The notes beneath the pieces are model-generated. The model worked only from the letters and a program-made list of their open reading frames with translations. It made no database searches and had not been told where the DNA came from. Made by a program: the position numbers and the translations under genes. 64,000 nucleotides of DNA, from contig CANQKW010000003.1 of assembly GCA_947624555.1 (NCBI GenBank), positions 1 to 64,000 on the forward strand. Direction: 5' to 3'. Positions 26,608 to 35,921 of this stretch are shown here, piece after piece; the first letter of the stretch is position 1, and every line of letters starts with the position of its first letter. This DNA is from an uncultured Clostridia bacterium. Lineage in GTDB: Bacteria > Bacillota > Clostridia > Oscillospirales > Ruminococcaceae.

Positions 26608-27723
26608 ATGAAACCGCAGATAGTTACAGAAAAAATGAAAAAGTTGCTTTTGCAGGGCAGAATGGTGAGGATTGCAGTTTTTACCGCAATAGCTGCGACG
26701 GCACTGCTTTTGACCGGTGCGCTTTATTTCCGTGAAAGCGTTTACATCACAGACGCAGGAATTACAAGAGAAGTAAAAACAAACGAATATGACGTTTACG
26801 CAATACTTAAAGCGGAAAAATACGACTTGGGACCTGACGATACCGTTAAGGTAGAAACGGACGAAAACAAGATAAGACATATCACGATCGACAGGAGCTT
26901 TAATATTTCAGTCACAGCCGACGGTGCGACCTGTATTTTACAGCTTTCGGGCGGTACGGTAAAGGACGCTCTTGAAGAAGCGGGAATTGAGCTTGGCAAG
27001 GACGACGTACTTAGCTGCAAGGAAAGCGATGAGCTTTATCCCGAAATGGATATAACAGTTACCCGTGTAAAGTATGTCGACAGAAAGGTATCGGCTGAAA
27101 AGCCCTGCGACGTTATCTACAAGGATAACTCAAATCTCGTGATAGGCACGGAAAACGTTATTTCAGAGGGAGAAAACGGCGAGTGTATCGTTTATTACAG
27201 AGATACTTACGTTGACGGAAAGCTGCTGACCACAAAACAATATGCCCAAACAGTTACAAAAGAGCCTGTTTCAAGGGTAGTAGAAAGAGGAACAGCGCTT
27301 GCAACTCCTTATGTTAAGATGAAAAATCCCGAAGAGCTTAAACTCGTAAACGGCATTCCCGAAAATTACACAAAGATAGTTTCGGGCAAGGCAACCGCTT
27401 ATTCCGCCCGTGCAGGCGCACTTACGGCAAGCGGACGCTATGCTGTTGTGGGAACTGTTGCAGTAAACCCGAACATTATCCCTTACGGCAGCGAGGTTTA
27501 CGTGGTGGCAAAAGACGGCAGCAAAGTTTACGGCTACGCAATAGCGGCTGACACAGGCTACGGACTTATGGACGGATCGGTTGCTGTTGATGTATTTATG
27601 GGCAGTTATGCGGACTCCTGCAAGTGGGGTGCGGTTTATGTCGATATTTACGTTATTTCCGAGGGAGATAACAGATATATAGGCGCAGCGGAAAGAAATT
27701 CACTTGAAATCAAAACAGAATAA
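26608..27723 (+). CDS. YabE-like cell-wall protein (DUF348-G5-3D)
   Basis: The 371-residue exported protein probably cuts or remodels peptidoglycan. A membrane anchor (about 20-40) is followed by two DUF348 ubiquitin-like repeats, a G5 domain (about 200-235, near GKLLTTKQYAQTVTKEPVSR) and a C-terminal 3D domain with its three aspartates (ADTGYGLMDG and VAVDVFMG). The arrangement is that of YabE/Rpf-like stationary-phase survival proteins of Firmicutes, in which the 3D domain resembles MltA-type lytic transglycosylases. TGGAGGC lies 7 bases before the ATG. Own promoter and terminator. Confidence 0.92.
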   Translation: MKPQIVTEKMKKLLLQGRMVRIAVFTAIAATALLLTGALYFRESVYITDAGITREVKTNEYDVYAILKAEKYDLGPDDTVKVETDENKIRHITIDRSFNISVTADGATCILQLSGGTVKDALEEAGIELGKDDVLSCKESDELYPEMDITVTRVKYVDRKVSAEKPCDVIYKDNSNLVIGTENVISEGENGECIVYYRDTYVDGKLLTTKQYAQTVTKEPVSRVVERGTALATPYVKMKNPEELKLVNGIPENYTKIVSGKATAYSARAGALTASGRYAVVGTVAVNPNIIPYGSEVYVVAKDGSKVYGYAIAADTGYGLMDGSVAVDVFMGSYADSCKWGAVYVDIYVISEGDNRYIGAAERNSLEIKTE

Positions 27724-27729
27724 AAGCAA

Positions 27730-27759
27730 AGGCTTTCGGAAATCCGAAAGCCTTTTTTT
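27730..27759 (+). terminator. Terminator after the 3D-domain gene
   Basis: AGGCTTTCGG-AAAT-CCGAAAGCCT followed by seven T. Confidence 0.95.
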
Positions 27760-27844
27760 GGGTCTGAAAATGACCGTAACAAGATGTCGGTAAAATGCAC
27801 AAAACAGGACCTTGTGAAAATCAAACTTTGTAAAAATAGTTATA

Positions 27845-27873
27845 TTGACTAAAAGCGAAAAAAATTATATAAT
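27845..27873 (+). promoter_or_regulatory. Promoter of the large zinc-ribbon membrane protein gene
   Basis: TTGACT, 17 bases, TATAAT, about 45 bases before the start. Confidence 0.8.
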
Positions 27874-27920
27874 TAAGTTAGCAACCTAAAAAACGGTTGT
27901 GTTTATGAAAGGATATTGAT

Positions 27921-30776
27921 ATGATTTGCTCAAAATGTAACAATGAATTACCTGATAATGTAAAATTCTGTCCGAATTGCGGCGCTTTATGCGAAACCGC
28001 TGCGGGAAGCAAGACTTTTTGCTCAAACTGCGGACTGGAGCTCCCCAAAGGAGCAAAATTCTGCACGGTCTGCGGTGCGTCTGCGGTTTCAGACTCTTCC
28101 GATAAAGCAGTGCCCGTATCGGAGCCGATAGACCTCAGCAAGAACGCAGGCAAATCTGCCACAGAAATGAGCTATGCAGTGCCGACGCCTACGGCTTATT
28201 CCGCTCCGCAGACAGCAGGGTCAATGCCTGCCGCAGACTTTATCCCGAACGAGGTAACTGCCGGCAGCAGTACTTCAAGCGGTTTTTCCGCCCCCACAAC
28301 AGGATATTCTTCTCCCTCTTATACGGCTGAAAATCCCTTTGCAGACTTTGGAAACAGCGCAGCGGCTGTCGCAGTTGCTCCTATTAAGAAAAAAAGCATT
28401 AAAAAGCCGCTTATTATTACGATTTGCTCTGTTATAGGCGCACTTCTTACCGCAGCAGGAATTATTTTCCTCGTGAACAGACAGTTCTTCTTTACGCTCT
28501 TTTTGGGCAAATCGGGATATGCCGCAATGGTCGAGGGCAACTCAATAAGAAGTATTACTTCAAATATTGATATGTCTGCCGTTTCAGACAGTATAAAATC
28601 TGCGTCGCCCTCTGTTGCAGACCAGATTTCGTCTTTGTATTCAAGTTATTACGACGCAACGGGCGTTTCTCCTACAAGCTCGACTGTAATGAACAGCTCT
28701 ATGAGCAGTATGAGCGCCGTAAGAACGATAGATTTCAAAGATCTTATCAGAACCTATAACGAGGCAATAAAAGAAACATACGGCTCAAACAACATAAAAT
28801 TCACTATTAAATCAAACGCAGAGCTTACCGATACGGCAAAGGCTCTGCTCAAATCAGACGGCGGACTTAGCGAAAGCGATATCAACGATATGCTCGAAAT
28901 TATAAACGGTATCGGCATTTCGTCTGAAATAGTTGCCGCCGAAAACGATATGTCGATGTTCGTTGAGGGAAAAGCCGGCTCCCTCGTGCTTAACTGCAAG
29001 GTAGTTATTGATGATAACGGAAACGTTTATCTTCAGGTGCCGTTTGCCACGGACAAGGCAATTTCGGTGAACATCGGCTCAACGACAGCGGCATCTTCGG
29101 TTCAGGATATTTATCTTGAGCTTGACGAAAAAGAGCTGAAACGGATAACGGACAAACTCGTTAATGTTTACATAGACGCTTATAAGTCAAGCGAAGTGAC
29201 CATTGATGAGGGTACAATTTCCGCAGGCGGAGTTACCGCAAACGGCAAGCTTATCAGGGCTAACCTCACGGGCAGCAAGCTCACGGAAATGTTCAAAAAA
29301 ATCGGCGACGCTTTAGGTGATGACAGCTACCTTTGCGGCAAGATTTCGGCGTTTATGACCGAATGCGGCTTGCCTGTTTCAGAGGCACAGGTCAAGAGCA
29401 GCTTTAAGATGATTTTCAGTATGATGTCTGTTCCCGATAACTGCGGAATTGTTATAGATACAATCACCGACAGCAATTGCCGTGTTCTTGCAAAGAGCTA
29501 TGATGTCGTATCCTACGATTCAAGCATAATGAAATTCACGGTAGTGGGCGACTTTGATACAGAAATCAAAAACGGCGACAAAGCAGCGGTTTCAATGGAA
29601 GTCGGAGGTACTGATCTTTACATTACCGTCAATAAGGAAAGCGACACCGACGGTGTTATGAATTTTTCGATCAGCACTAAAGGCGAAACCATCGGCTTGA
29701 ATTTGAAGTACAGCGGAATTAAGAAAACCGTTTTCTTTGGAAAGCCCGCCTACGAAGGCACTTATGAAATAAGCGCAGCTCTTCCCAAGGATTTCACGCA
29801 GGATTATGATATTGACATGGATATGCCCATAGAAGAAATCGTAAATTCTGCGAAAATCATTGTCACAAGCAAAGTCGACGGCAATATTTTAAACGAGTCG
29901 TATATTTTAGACCTCTCAAAATACGGAAAAATCTCCTTTGAAATGTCCGTTTCTGCAGGCGAGGGTGATAAGTCTGCCGAAATTCCCTCGAACACTGTTG
30001 ATGTTACGGAATATATGTACTCCGGTAATTTGCCCGAAAACGTCAAGAATGAAATTATCGGGATTATCAAGGATATGAAAAACGCCGTTCAAAGTCAGAA
30101 TGCAGGCGAGTTCGGTGAAATCGTCGAGTCTGCTCTTGAAGGCGTAATAGAGTCCGCAGAAAGCGGTCCTAAAGTCGATATTTATGATGTAAATGACCTT
30201 CTCAATGAAATCAATGATGACAGCATTTATCTGAAAGATTACGTTGGATTTTATGCGAACGACATTGACAAGGAAGAGGCTGTCACGAAAGCAAATCAGC
30301 TTATCGTCGAGTTAGATAGTCTTTATTATGACATTTATGACGACATAAATAATATGTCGCAAAAGGCATTTGACGATTACGAGGACAGGTTCAGCGACTT
30401 GCACAATCAGACTCAAATGCTCCTGGACGAATTTGACAGCGAAGAGTCGGGTTGGGACGTTTCTTCGGCAGAAAATATCGACTTCAACACGCTTGACACT
30501 TATGATCTTATGTTTGTTCTTATCGAATATGAGAACAGATATAGTGACGCCATTTCATCGAGGGGATTTATCTCGATTTCAGATCCCTCTCTGGAGGCTC
30601 TGGCGGACAGCGCAGAAGAGGCTTATGAAACGGCAGCCGACGATTTTACCAATTATATGGACAAATACAACGCAGGTCATATGGAGCTTGGTCTTTTAAG
30701 ACAGTCCAGAAAGTCTGCAAAAGCCTTTGCTCTAGCTGTTGAAGAGCTTGAAGAGGCTCTCAGGAAAAACGTTTGA
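27921..30776 (+). CDS. Large membrane protein with two N-terminal zinc ribbons
   Basis: The 951-residue protein has two cytoplasmic zinc ribbons (CSKCNNELPDNVKFCPNC at 3-20 and CSNCGLELPKGAKFCTVC at 34-51), a low-complexity Ser/Thr/Pro linker, one membrane helix (about 156-180) and a roughly 760-residue outer part without a recognised domain. The last about 200 residues are acidic and helical. The build resembles other clostridial zinc-ribbon-TM-extracellular proteins of unknown role. GAAAGG precedes the start. It is convergent with another zinc-ribbon membrane protein gene. Confidence 0.85.
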   Translation: MICSKCNNELPDNVKFCPNCGALCETAAGSKTFCSNCGLELPKGAKFCTVCGASAVSDSSDKAVPVSEPIDLSKNAGKSATEMSYAVPTPTAYSAPQTAGSMPAADFIPNEVTAGSSTSSGFSAPTTGYSSPSYTAENPFADFGNSAAAVAVAPIKKKSIKKPLIITICSVIGALLTAAGIIFLVNRQFFFTLFLGKSGYAAMVEGNSIRSITSNIDMSAVSDSIKSASPSVADQISSLYSSYYDATGVSPTSSTVMNSSMSSMSAVRTIDFKDLIRTYNEAIKETYGSNNIKFTIKSNAELTDTAKALLKSDGGLSESDINDMLEIINGIGISSEIVAAENDMSMFVEGKAGSLVLNCKVVIDDNGNVYLQVPFATDKAISVNIGSTTAASSVQDIYLELDEKELKRITDKLVNVYIDAYKSSEVTIDEGTISAGGVTANGKLIRANLTGSKLTEMFKKIGDALGDDSYLCGKISAFMTECGLPVSEAQVKSSFKMIFSMMSVPDNCGIVIDTITDSNCRVLAKSYDVVSYDSSIMKFTVVGDFDTEIKNGDKAAVSMEVGGTDLYITVNKESDTDGVMNFSISTKGETIGLNLKYSGIKKTVFFGKPAYEGTYEISAALPKDFTQDYDIDMDMPIEEIVNSAKIIVTSKVDGNILNESYILDLSKYGKISFEMSVSAGEGDKSAEIPSNTVDVTEYMYSGNLPENVKNEIIGIIKDMKNAVQSQNAGEFGEIVESALEGVIESAESGPKVDIYDVNDLLNEINDDSIYLKDYVGFYANDIDKEEAVTKANQLIVELDSLYYDIYDDINNMSQKAFDDYEDRFSDLHNQTQMLLDEFDSEESGWDVSSAENIDFNTLDTYDLMFVLIEYENRYSDAISSRGFISISDPSLEALADSAEEAYETAADDFTNYMDKYNAGHMELGLLRQSRKSAKAFALAVEELEEALRKNV

Positions 30777-30785
30777 TCTCAAAAA

Positions 30786-30816
30786 TCCGGGGAATTTTAT
30801 TCCCCGGATAATTTTT
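30786..30816 (+). terminator. Terminator after the zinc-ribbon membrane protein gene
   Basis: TCCGGGGAA-TTTTA-TTCCCCGGA followed by TAATTTTTAT. Confidence 0.88.
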
Positions 30817-30819
30817 ATA

Positions 30820-30851
30820 AAAAAAAGCACCGCACATTGATTTGTGCGGTG
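30820..30851 (-). terminator. Terminator after the TM2-domain gene
   Basis: On the minus strand CACCGCACA and TGTGCGGTG form a stem followed by a run of T (A run at 30820-30826 on the plus strand). Confidence 0.9.
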
Positions 30852-30869
30852 TATTTTTTCTTTCAGTCG

Positions 30870-31457
30870 TCAGACGTAATATGGGTTCGGCTTTGTAAGA
30901 ATAACTATCCAATCGACGAACCAGCCTATTCCGAACAAACCGCCCGTAAGCATCCAGAGAATGCCCGTGCCGATCCTGCCCTCGTAAAAGCGATGTACTC
31001 CCAAAAAGCCCAGGAAGAAAGCAAGAACAAATGCCACCCACTTGTCCTTTGGAGCGCCTGTGCGATAAACGCCCGTCTGATTGACGTTTGTCATAGCGTT
31101 GTTTATGAAAACCTGCTGACCGCCATTCTGCACGCCTTGCAGCTGCTCCACCTGCCTGCCGCATTTAACGCAGAGCACAGCCTCCATAGGTATCTGCTGA
31201 CCGCAGAATTTGCAGAATTTCATTCCCTGCTGACGTTCGGTCGGCATAGTCTGTACAGGCTGTACATAAGGTCCGGCTACAGTATTGTTCGAGTAATTTT
31301 CGGTACTGTTTACAGCGTTAGTCACCTGCTGAGGAATCACCTGCTGAGGATAAACCACATTCGGATTTCCTCCGGGGTAAATCTCGCCCGTTGCAGGGTC
31401 TGTCCAGCTTTCAGGCGACTGCTTTTTAAGACTTACGCCTCGTCCCTGATTATCCAT
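30870..31457 (-). CDS. TM2-domain protein with a zinc ribbon
   Basis: The 195-residue protein has a Pro/Gln/Asn-rich start, a zinc ribbon (CKFCGQQIPMEAVLCVKC, about 82-99) and a C-terminal TM2 domain: two membrane helices joined by GVHRFYEGRIGTGILWMLTG, the family's usual motif. Function of bacterial TM2 proteins is largely unknown. It starts 33 bases downstream of the pnp stop codon, in the same direction, and may be co-transcribed with pnp. RBS GGAGG. Confidence 0.88.
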   Translation of the reverse strand: MDNQGRGVSLKKQSPESWTDPATGEIYPGGNPNVVYPQQVIPQQVTNAVNSTENYSNNTVAGPYVQPVQTMPTERQQGMKFCKFCGQQIPMEAVLCVKCGRQVEQLQGVQNGGQQVFINNAMTNVNQTGVYRTGAPKDKWVAFVLAFFLGFLGVHRFYEGRIGTGILWMLTGGLFGIGWFVDWIVILTKPNPYYV

Positions 31458-31490
31458 AAACTTACCTCCAAATGAAAAATCCCGATAAAA

Positions 31491-33623
31491 TCAGCCTTTT
31501 GCCTCTGACTGAGCCTTTTTCTTAGCCTCAATATCGGCAAGAGCGTCCTTGCGTGAAAGATTTATTCTGCCCTGACTATCAATTTCCATTACCTTGACGA
31601 TAATTTCATCGCCGACAGAAACAACGTCCTCGACTTTTTCAACACGGTGATTTTCGAGCTTGGAAATGTGAACCATTCCGTCCTTGCCGGGAGCTATCTC
31701 AACAAATGCGCCGAAGTTCATTATCTTAACGACCTTTCCCTTGTAGATAGCGCCTATTTCGGGAGGATTTGCAATCGTAGAAATCACCTGAACGCAAGCG
31801 TTTGCCTTTTCAAGGTCAGCACCGCAGATAAATACGTTTCCGTCCTCGTCAACGTCGATTTTGACCTCAAAATCAGCGCACAGTTTCTGGATAACCTTTC
31901 CTCCCTTACCGATAACGTCGCTGATTTTATCAACGGGAACCTTAGTTGTAAGCATTTTAGGAGCATATTTTCCGACTGTTTCGCGGGGCTTGTCAATAGC
32001 CTTCAGCATAACCTCGTCAAGTATATAATCACGAGCCTTGTGTGTCTTTTCAAAGGCATTCTTGATGATTTCGGGAGTAAGGCCGTCGATTTTCAAATCC
32101 ATCTGAATTGCCGTGATACCCTCGTGAGTACCTGCAACCTTGAAATCCATATCGCCGAAGAAATCCTCAACGCCCTGAATATCCACCATAGTCATCCAGC
32201 GTTCTCCCTCGGTGATAAGACCGCAGGAAATACCTGCAACGGGCTTTTTTATCGGAACGCCTGCGTCCATAAGAGCAAGCGTAGAGCCGCATACCGAACC
32301 CTGCGAAGTAGAACCGTTCGATGAAAGAACCTCGGAAACAAGTCTTATCGCATAGGGGAAATCCTCAACTGACGGGATAACGGGCAGCAAAGCTCTCTCG
32401 GCAAGAGCGCCGTGACCTATCTCACGTCTGCCGGGACCTCTTGATGCCTTTGTTTCTCCGACAGAGTAGGACGGGAAGTTGTAGTGGTGCATATAGCGCT
32501 TGCCCTCTTCCTCGTCAAGACCTTCAAGTTTCTGACTGTCAGAAACAGGACCTAATGTGCAGATAGTCATAACCTGCGTCTGACCTCTTGTGAAAATGCC
32601 TGAACCGTGTACTCTCGGAAGAACGCCGACCTCTGCTGCGAGCGGACGTATTTCGTCGAGCTTTCTGCCGTCGACACGTTTGCCGTCGTCAAGCAGCCAG
32701 CGTCTTACAACAAACTTCTGGAGCTTGTACATACACTCGTCAATCATTGTGATCTGTTCGGGATAAACCTCGTCGAATTTCTCGTGAACTTCTGCGTAAA
32801 TGGGCTGAAGTCTTTCCTCACGGATATTCTTATCGTCGGTATCCATAGCATAACGAACCTTCTCGATAGCAAACTCGGAAATTGCGTCGTACATATCGTG
32901 ATCGACTTCCATACTTTCAAACGCAAACTTTTTCTTTCCTATCTGCGACTGAATATCCTTGATAAACGGGATAAGGCTGTTTACAATCTCCTCGTGACCT
33001 GCCATAATAGCCTTGAACATAGTGTCGTCATCGACTTCGTTAGCGCCTGCCTCGATCATAACGACCTTTTTCTCGGAAGAGGCAACCGTAAGGTTGAGGT
33101 CGCTCTTTGCACGCTGTTCGGCGTTAGGCATAAGGACTATCTCGCCGTCAACAAGACCTACTGAAATGCCGCCGATAGGTCCGTTCCACGGAACATCTGA
33201 AATAGAAACGGCTATAGAGGCGCCTATCATGCCCATAATTTCGGGCGAGCAATCGGGATCGACAGCAAGCACCGTCATAGTGATAGCAACATCGTTCCTC
33301 ATATCCTTAGGGAACAGGGGACGCATAGGGCGGTCAACGACACGGGAAGTCAGTATAGCCTTTTCGCTCGGTCTGCCCTCACGCTTTAAAAATCCGCCGG
33401 GTATCTTACCTACCGAATAGAGCTTTTCCTCATAATCCACGGAAAGCGGGAAAAAATCCACGCCGTCTCTGGGCTTGGGGGAGGCGGTAACATTTACCAT
33501 AACAACAGTTTCGCCGTACTTGACCCAACAGGAACCGTTTGCGAGCTGACAAACCTTTCCCGTTTCAACGGTAAGCTCACGTCCTGCGAACATTGTTTTA
33601 AACACTCTGTAATTTTCAAACAT
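31491..33623 (-). CDS. pnp: Polyribonucleotide nucleotidyltransferase (PNPase)
   Basis: The 710-residue enzyme degrades RNA from the 3' end using phosphate. Two RNase PH domains, an all-helical linker, a KH domain (about 560-615; VIGKGGKVIQKL) and an S1 domain (about 625-695; GAFVEIAPGKDGMVHIS) are in the usual order. Length fits the family. It lies downstream of rpsO in the classic pairing, separated by 155 bases with two hairpins that may be involved in mRNA control. Confidence 0.97.
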   Translation of the reverse strand: MFENYRVFKTMFAGRELTVETGKVCQLANGSCWVKYGETVVMVNVTASPKPRDGVDFFPLSVDYEEKLYSVGKIPGGFLKREGRPSEKAILTSRVVDRPMRPLFPKDMRNDVAITMTVLAVDPDCSPEIMGMIGASIAVSISDVPWNGPIGGISVGLVDGEIVLMPNAEQRAKSDLNLTVASSEKKVVMIEAGANEVDDDTMFKAIMAGHEEIVNSLIPFIKDIQSQIGKKKFAFESMEVDHDMYDAISEFAIEKVRYAMDTDDKNIREERLQPIYAEVHEKFDEVYPEQITMIDECMYKLQKFVVRRWLLDDGKRVDGRKLDEIRPLAAEVGVLPRVHGSGIFTRGQTQVMTICTLGPVSDSQKLEGLDEEEGKRYMHHYNFPSYSVGETKASRGPGRREIGHGALAERALLPVIPSVEDFPYAIRLVSEVLSSNGSTSQGSVCGSTLALMDAGVPIKKPVAGISCGLITEGERWMTMVDIQGVEDFFGDMDFKVAGTHEGITAIQMDLKIDGLTPEIIKNAFEKTHKARDYILDEVMLKAIDKPRETVGKYAPKMLTTKVPVDKISDVIGKGGKVIQKLCADFEVKIDVDEDGNVFICGADLEKANACVQVISTIANPPEIGAIYKGKVVKIMNFGAFVEIAPGKDGMVHISKLENHRVEKVEDVVSVGDEIIVKVMEIDSQGRINLSRKDALADIEAKKKAQSEAKG

Positions 33624-33667
33624 TGTTCAAAATATCCTTTCATTTGATTTTTTCGGGTGCGGCGTTT

Positions 33668-33710
33668 GCAATAAATTCAATCGGCGGTATCCGCAGACTC
33701 AATTTATTGC
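33668..33710 (-). other. Hairpin in the rpsO-pnp intergenic region (pnp leader)
   Basis: GCAATAAATT and AATTTATTGC are exact complements flanking an inner GGCGGTATCCGC-type stem. It lies in the pnp mRNA leader. In E. coli the pnp leader hairpin is an RNase III site used for autoregulation; the same role here is only inferred. Confidence 0.55.
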
Positions 33711-33734
33711 CCGACACACCCACTAGTTGTGAGA

Positions 33735-33761
33735 GAACTGCAACCGCTGTGGCTGCAGTTC
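33735..33761 (-). other. Hairpin just after rpsO
   Basis: GAACTGCA and TGCAGTTC pair around an 11-base loop 18 bases downstream of the rpsO stop. No T run follows, so it is more likely an mRNA processing or stability element than a terminator. Confidence 0.55.
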
Positions 33762-33778
33762 CCCGAAACTAATCTTTC

Positions 33779-34045
33779 TTACTTTCTCAGACCCAGCTTT
33801 GCAACGATTGCACGATAGCGCTCGATGTCCTTCTTCTGAAGGTAGTTGAGCAGATTTCTTCTGTGACCTACCATTTTCAGAAGTCCGCGTGTGGAGTGAT
33901 GGTCTTTCTTGTGGACCTTGATGTGTTCGGTAAGCTCGTTAATTCTCTTTGTGAGAATAGCAATCTGTACCTCAGGCGAACCCGTATCGTGTTCGTGCAG
34001 GCGGTTAGCCTCGATAACCGCAGTCTTTTCTTCTTTTCTCAGCAT
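33779..34045 (-). CDS. rpsO: 30S ribosomal protein S15
   Basis: The 88-residue protein binds 16S rRNA in the small subunit and shows the family signature ([38 protein letters not shown]). The start at 34045 has AGAGGTG 8 bases upstream and gives the usual N-terminus MLRKEEK; the frame extends further upstream without support. Confidence 0.98.
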   Translation of the reverse strand: MLRKEEKTAVIEANRLHEHDTGSPEVQIAILTKRINELTEHIKVHKKDHHSTRGLLKMVGHRRNLLNYLQKKDIERYRAIVAKLGLRK

Positions 34046-34176
34046 TTTTTTACACCTCTTTACAAAAATATTTTCCCGAATCACAGCAAAGGGATACGGT
34101 GTTTCTCCGAACGGAGCGAAATCCGCAGTCCGTGAAAGGGATATACGATACGCAATGCTGTGCGTACACAGACAAT

Positions 34177-34205
34177 ATTATAGCATAGTTTTTTTTGTTT
34201 GTAAA
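34177..34205 (-). promoter_or_regulatory. Promoter of rpsO-pnp
   Basis: Minus-strand TTTACA, 17 bases, TATAAT, about 130 bases before rpsO. It lies in the 402-base gap between divergent genes. Confidence 0.75.
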
Positions 34206-34268
34206 GGGGTTTTTGATAATTTTACGCAAAAATTTCAGATTATAAATGCTGTTTTGTTAAAAAATATA

Positions 34269-34297
34269 TTGTTTTTTGATGATATTTGTTCTATAAT
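34269..34297 (+). promoter_or_regulatory. Probable promoter of the MATE exporter gene
   Basis: TTGTTT, 17 bases, TATAAT, about 150 bases before the start, giving a leader of roughly 140 bases. The leader contains complementary pieces (GCCT at 34325-34328 with AGGC at 34359-34362, and TGCATA with TATGC between them), but no known riboswitch was recognised. Confidence 0.55.
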
Positions 34298-34447
34298 AGA
34301 CACAAAGTGTTTAATTATTTCAATTGCCTTATGCATATCGGCAAATTATGCGTTTTTGAGGCAAGCGGTCAAAGCGGTTTCTTCCATTCGGAGAGGAATT
34401 TTTGACATTTGACATCAATTTAATAAGATTTTACGAAGGTGATAATT

Positions 34448-35821
34448 ATGGCAAAAAGCGCTGTGCGTGACTTAACGCAGGGAAATCCCATGAAACTTAT
34501 TTTGGGATTTATGCTGCCGCAGCTTTTCGGACTGCTTTTTCAGCAGTTTTACAATATGGTTGACACCATAATCGTAGGTCAGTTTCGAGGAATAACGGAC
34601 CTTGCCGGAGTCGGCTCGACAGGCTCTGTGAACTTTCTTGTAATGGGCTTTGTAATAGGAGTTTGTGCAGGATTTGCTATCCCGGTAGCGCAAAAATTCG
34701 GTTCAAAGGATTTTGACGAGCTGAAAAAATACGTCGGAAATACGATCTGGATTTCAGTGGTATTTGCCGCCGTCCTCACAACGGTGACCTGCCTGCTTTG
34801 CACGGATATTCTTCAATGGATGAATACGCCCGAAAACGTTTTCAAGCCTGCAAGAGATTATATTTTTGTAATATTCCTCGGTATTCCCGTAACATTTCTG
34901 TATAATATCCTGTCGGGATTTATCCGCTCTCTCGGAGATTCAAGGACCCCTGTGATTTTCCTCGTAATATCCAGTCTGCTGAATGTTGCTCTGGATATTT
35001 TTATGATAGTTTTTCTGCAAATGGGCGTTTCGGGAGCAGGCTGGGCAACAGTAATCTCACAGCTCTTTTCGGGAATTTTGTGCCTGATTTTCATAATCAA
35101 GCGATTTGATTTGCTCCACATAAGCAAGGACGATTTGAAATTCCGCCCGTATTACATAGGAAGGCTTTGTTCGATAGGTCTGCCTATGGGTCTGCAATAC
35201 TCTATTACTGCGATAGGAACGATACTTTTGCAGACGGCGGTGAATGAGCTGGGTTCGATAAGTATTGCCGCTGTTACGGCAGGAAACAAGGTCGGACAGT
35301 TTATGTGCTGTCCGTTTGACGCAATGGGCAGTACGATTGCAACCTACGGCGGTCAGAATGTGGGTGCAGGAAAGCTTGACCGACTGAAAAGAGGTCTGTT
35401 TGACTGTATCGTTTTAGGAATAATCTGGTCGGTAGCGGCTCTTGTTATCGCCTATTTCTTAGGCGGAAATTTAGCCTCAATGTTTATAAACACAAACGAC
35501 CCCGAAACTGCCGCAAACGCCGAAGAAATTCTTCAGCTTGCACACCGTTTTCTTATCTGCAACGCATTGTTCTATATTCCTCTGGCATTTGTAAATATCG
35601 TGAGATTTATGATACAGGGAATGGGCTCGTCACAAATCGCTTTGTACGCAGGCGTTTTCGAGCTTGCCGCAAGAGGCGTTGTAGCGATTTGCTTTGTACC
35701 GATTTTCGGGTATAATGCCGTTTGCTTTGCAAATCCTGCGGCGTGGGTGCTTGCCGATTTGTTCCTGATACCCGCGTTTTTCGCTTGCTTTAAAGCTGTC
35801 AAAAGGAAAATCAATCAATAA
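34448..35821 (+). CDS. MATE-family multidrug/cation exporter
   Basis: The 457-residue protein has about twelve membrane segments in two MatE halves (PQLFGLLFQQFYNMVDTIIV near the start; second half from about 240). It should export organic cations or drugs using a sodium or proton gradient. The start at 34448 has GAAGGTG 8 bases upstream; a GTG at 34439 overlaps this site. Single gene with its own terminator; the substrate cannot be told. Confidence 0.92.
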   Translation: MAKSAVRDLTQGNPMKLILGFMLPQLFGLLFQQFYNMVDTIIVGQFRGITDLAGVGSTGSVNFLVMGFVIGVCAGFAIPVAQKFGSKDFDELKKYVGNTIWISVVFAAVLTTVTCLLCTDILQWMNTPENVFKPARDYIFVIFLGIPVTFLYNILSGFIRSLGDSRTPVIFLVISSLLNVALDIFMIVFLQMGVSGAGWATVISQLFSGILCLIFIIKRFDLLHISKDDLKFRPYYIGRLCSIGLPMGLQYSITAIGTILLQTAVNELGSISIAAVTAGNKVGQFMCCPFDAMGSTIATYGGQNVGAGKLDRLKRGLFDCIVLGIIWSVAALVIAYFLGGNLASMFINTNDPETAANAEEILQLAHRFLICNALFYIPLAFVNIVRFMIQGMGSSQIALYAGVFELAARGVVAICFVPIFGYNAVCFANPAAWVLADLFLIPAFFACFKAVKRKINQ

Positions 35822-35837
35822 TTGATAAAAACGAAAT

Positions 35838-35873
35838 AAAAAAGGCGCATATTTTATGCGCCTTTTGCTTTTA
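35838..35873 (+). terminator. Terminator after the MATE gene
   Basis: AAAAGGCGCATA-TTT-TATGCGCCTTTT followed by GCTTTT. Confidence 0.92.
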
Positions 35874-35921
35874 GCGGAGTAAGTGCGGAAACCGAAGCCT
35901 CCGCACTACCAAAAAAGAGGA

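Noticed and set aside
34402..34430. TTGACA followed by TAAGAT just before the MATE gene
   Set aside because: The expected transcript would begin on the ribosome site, leaving no leader.
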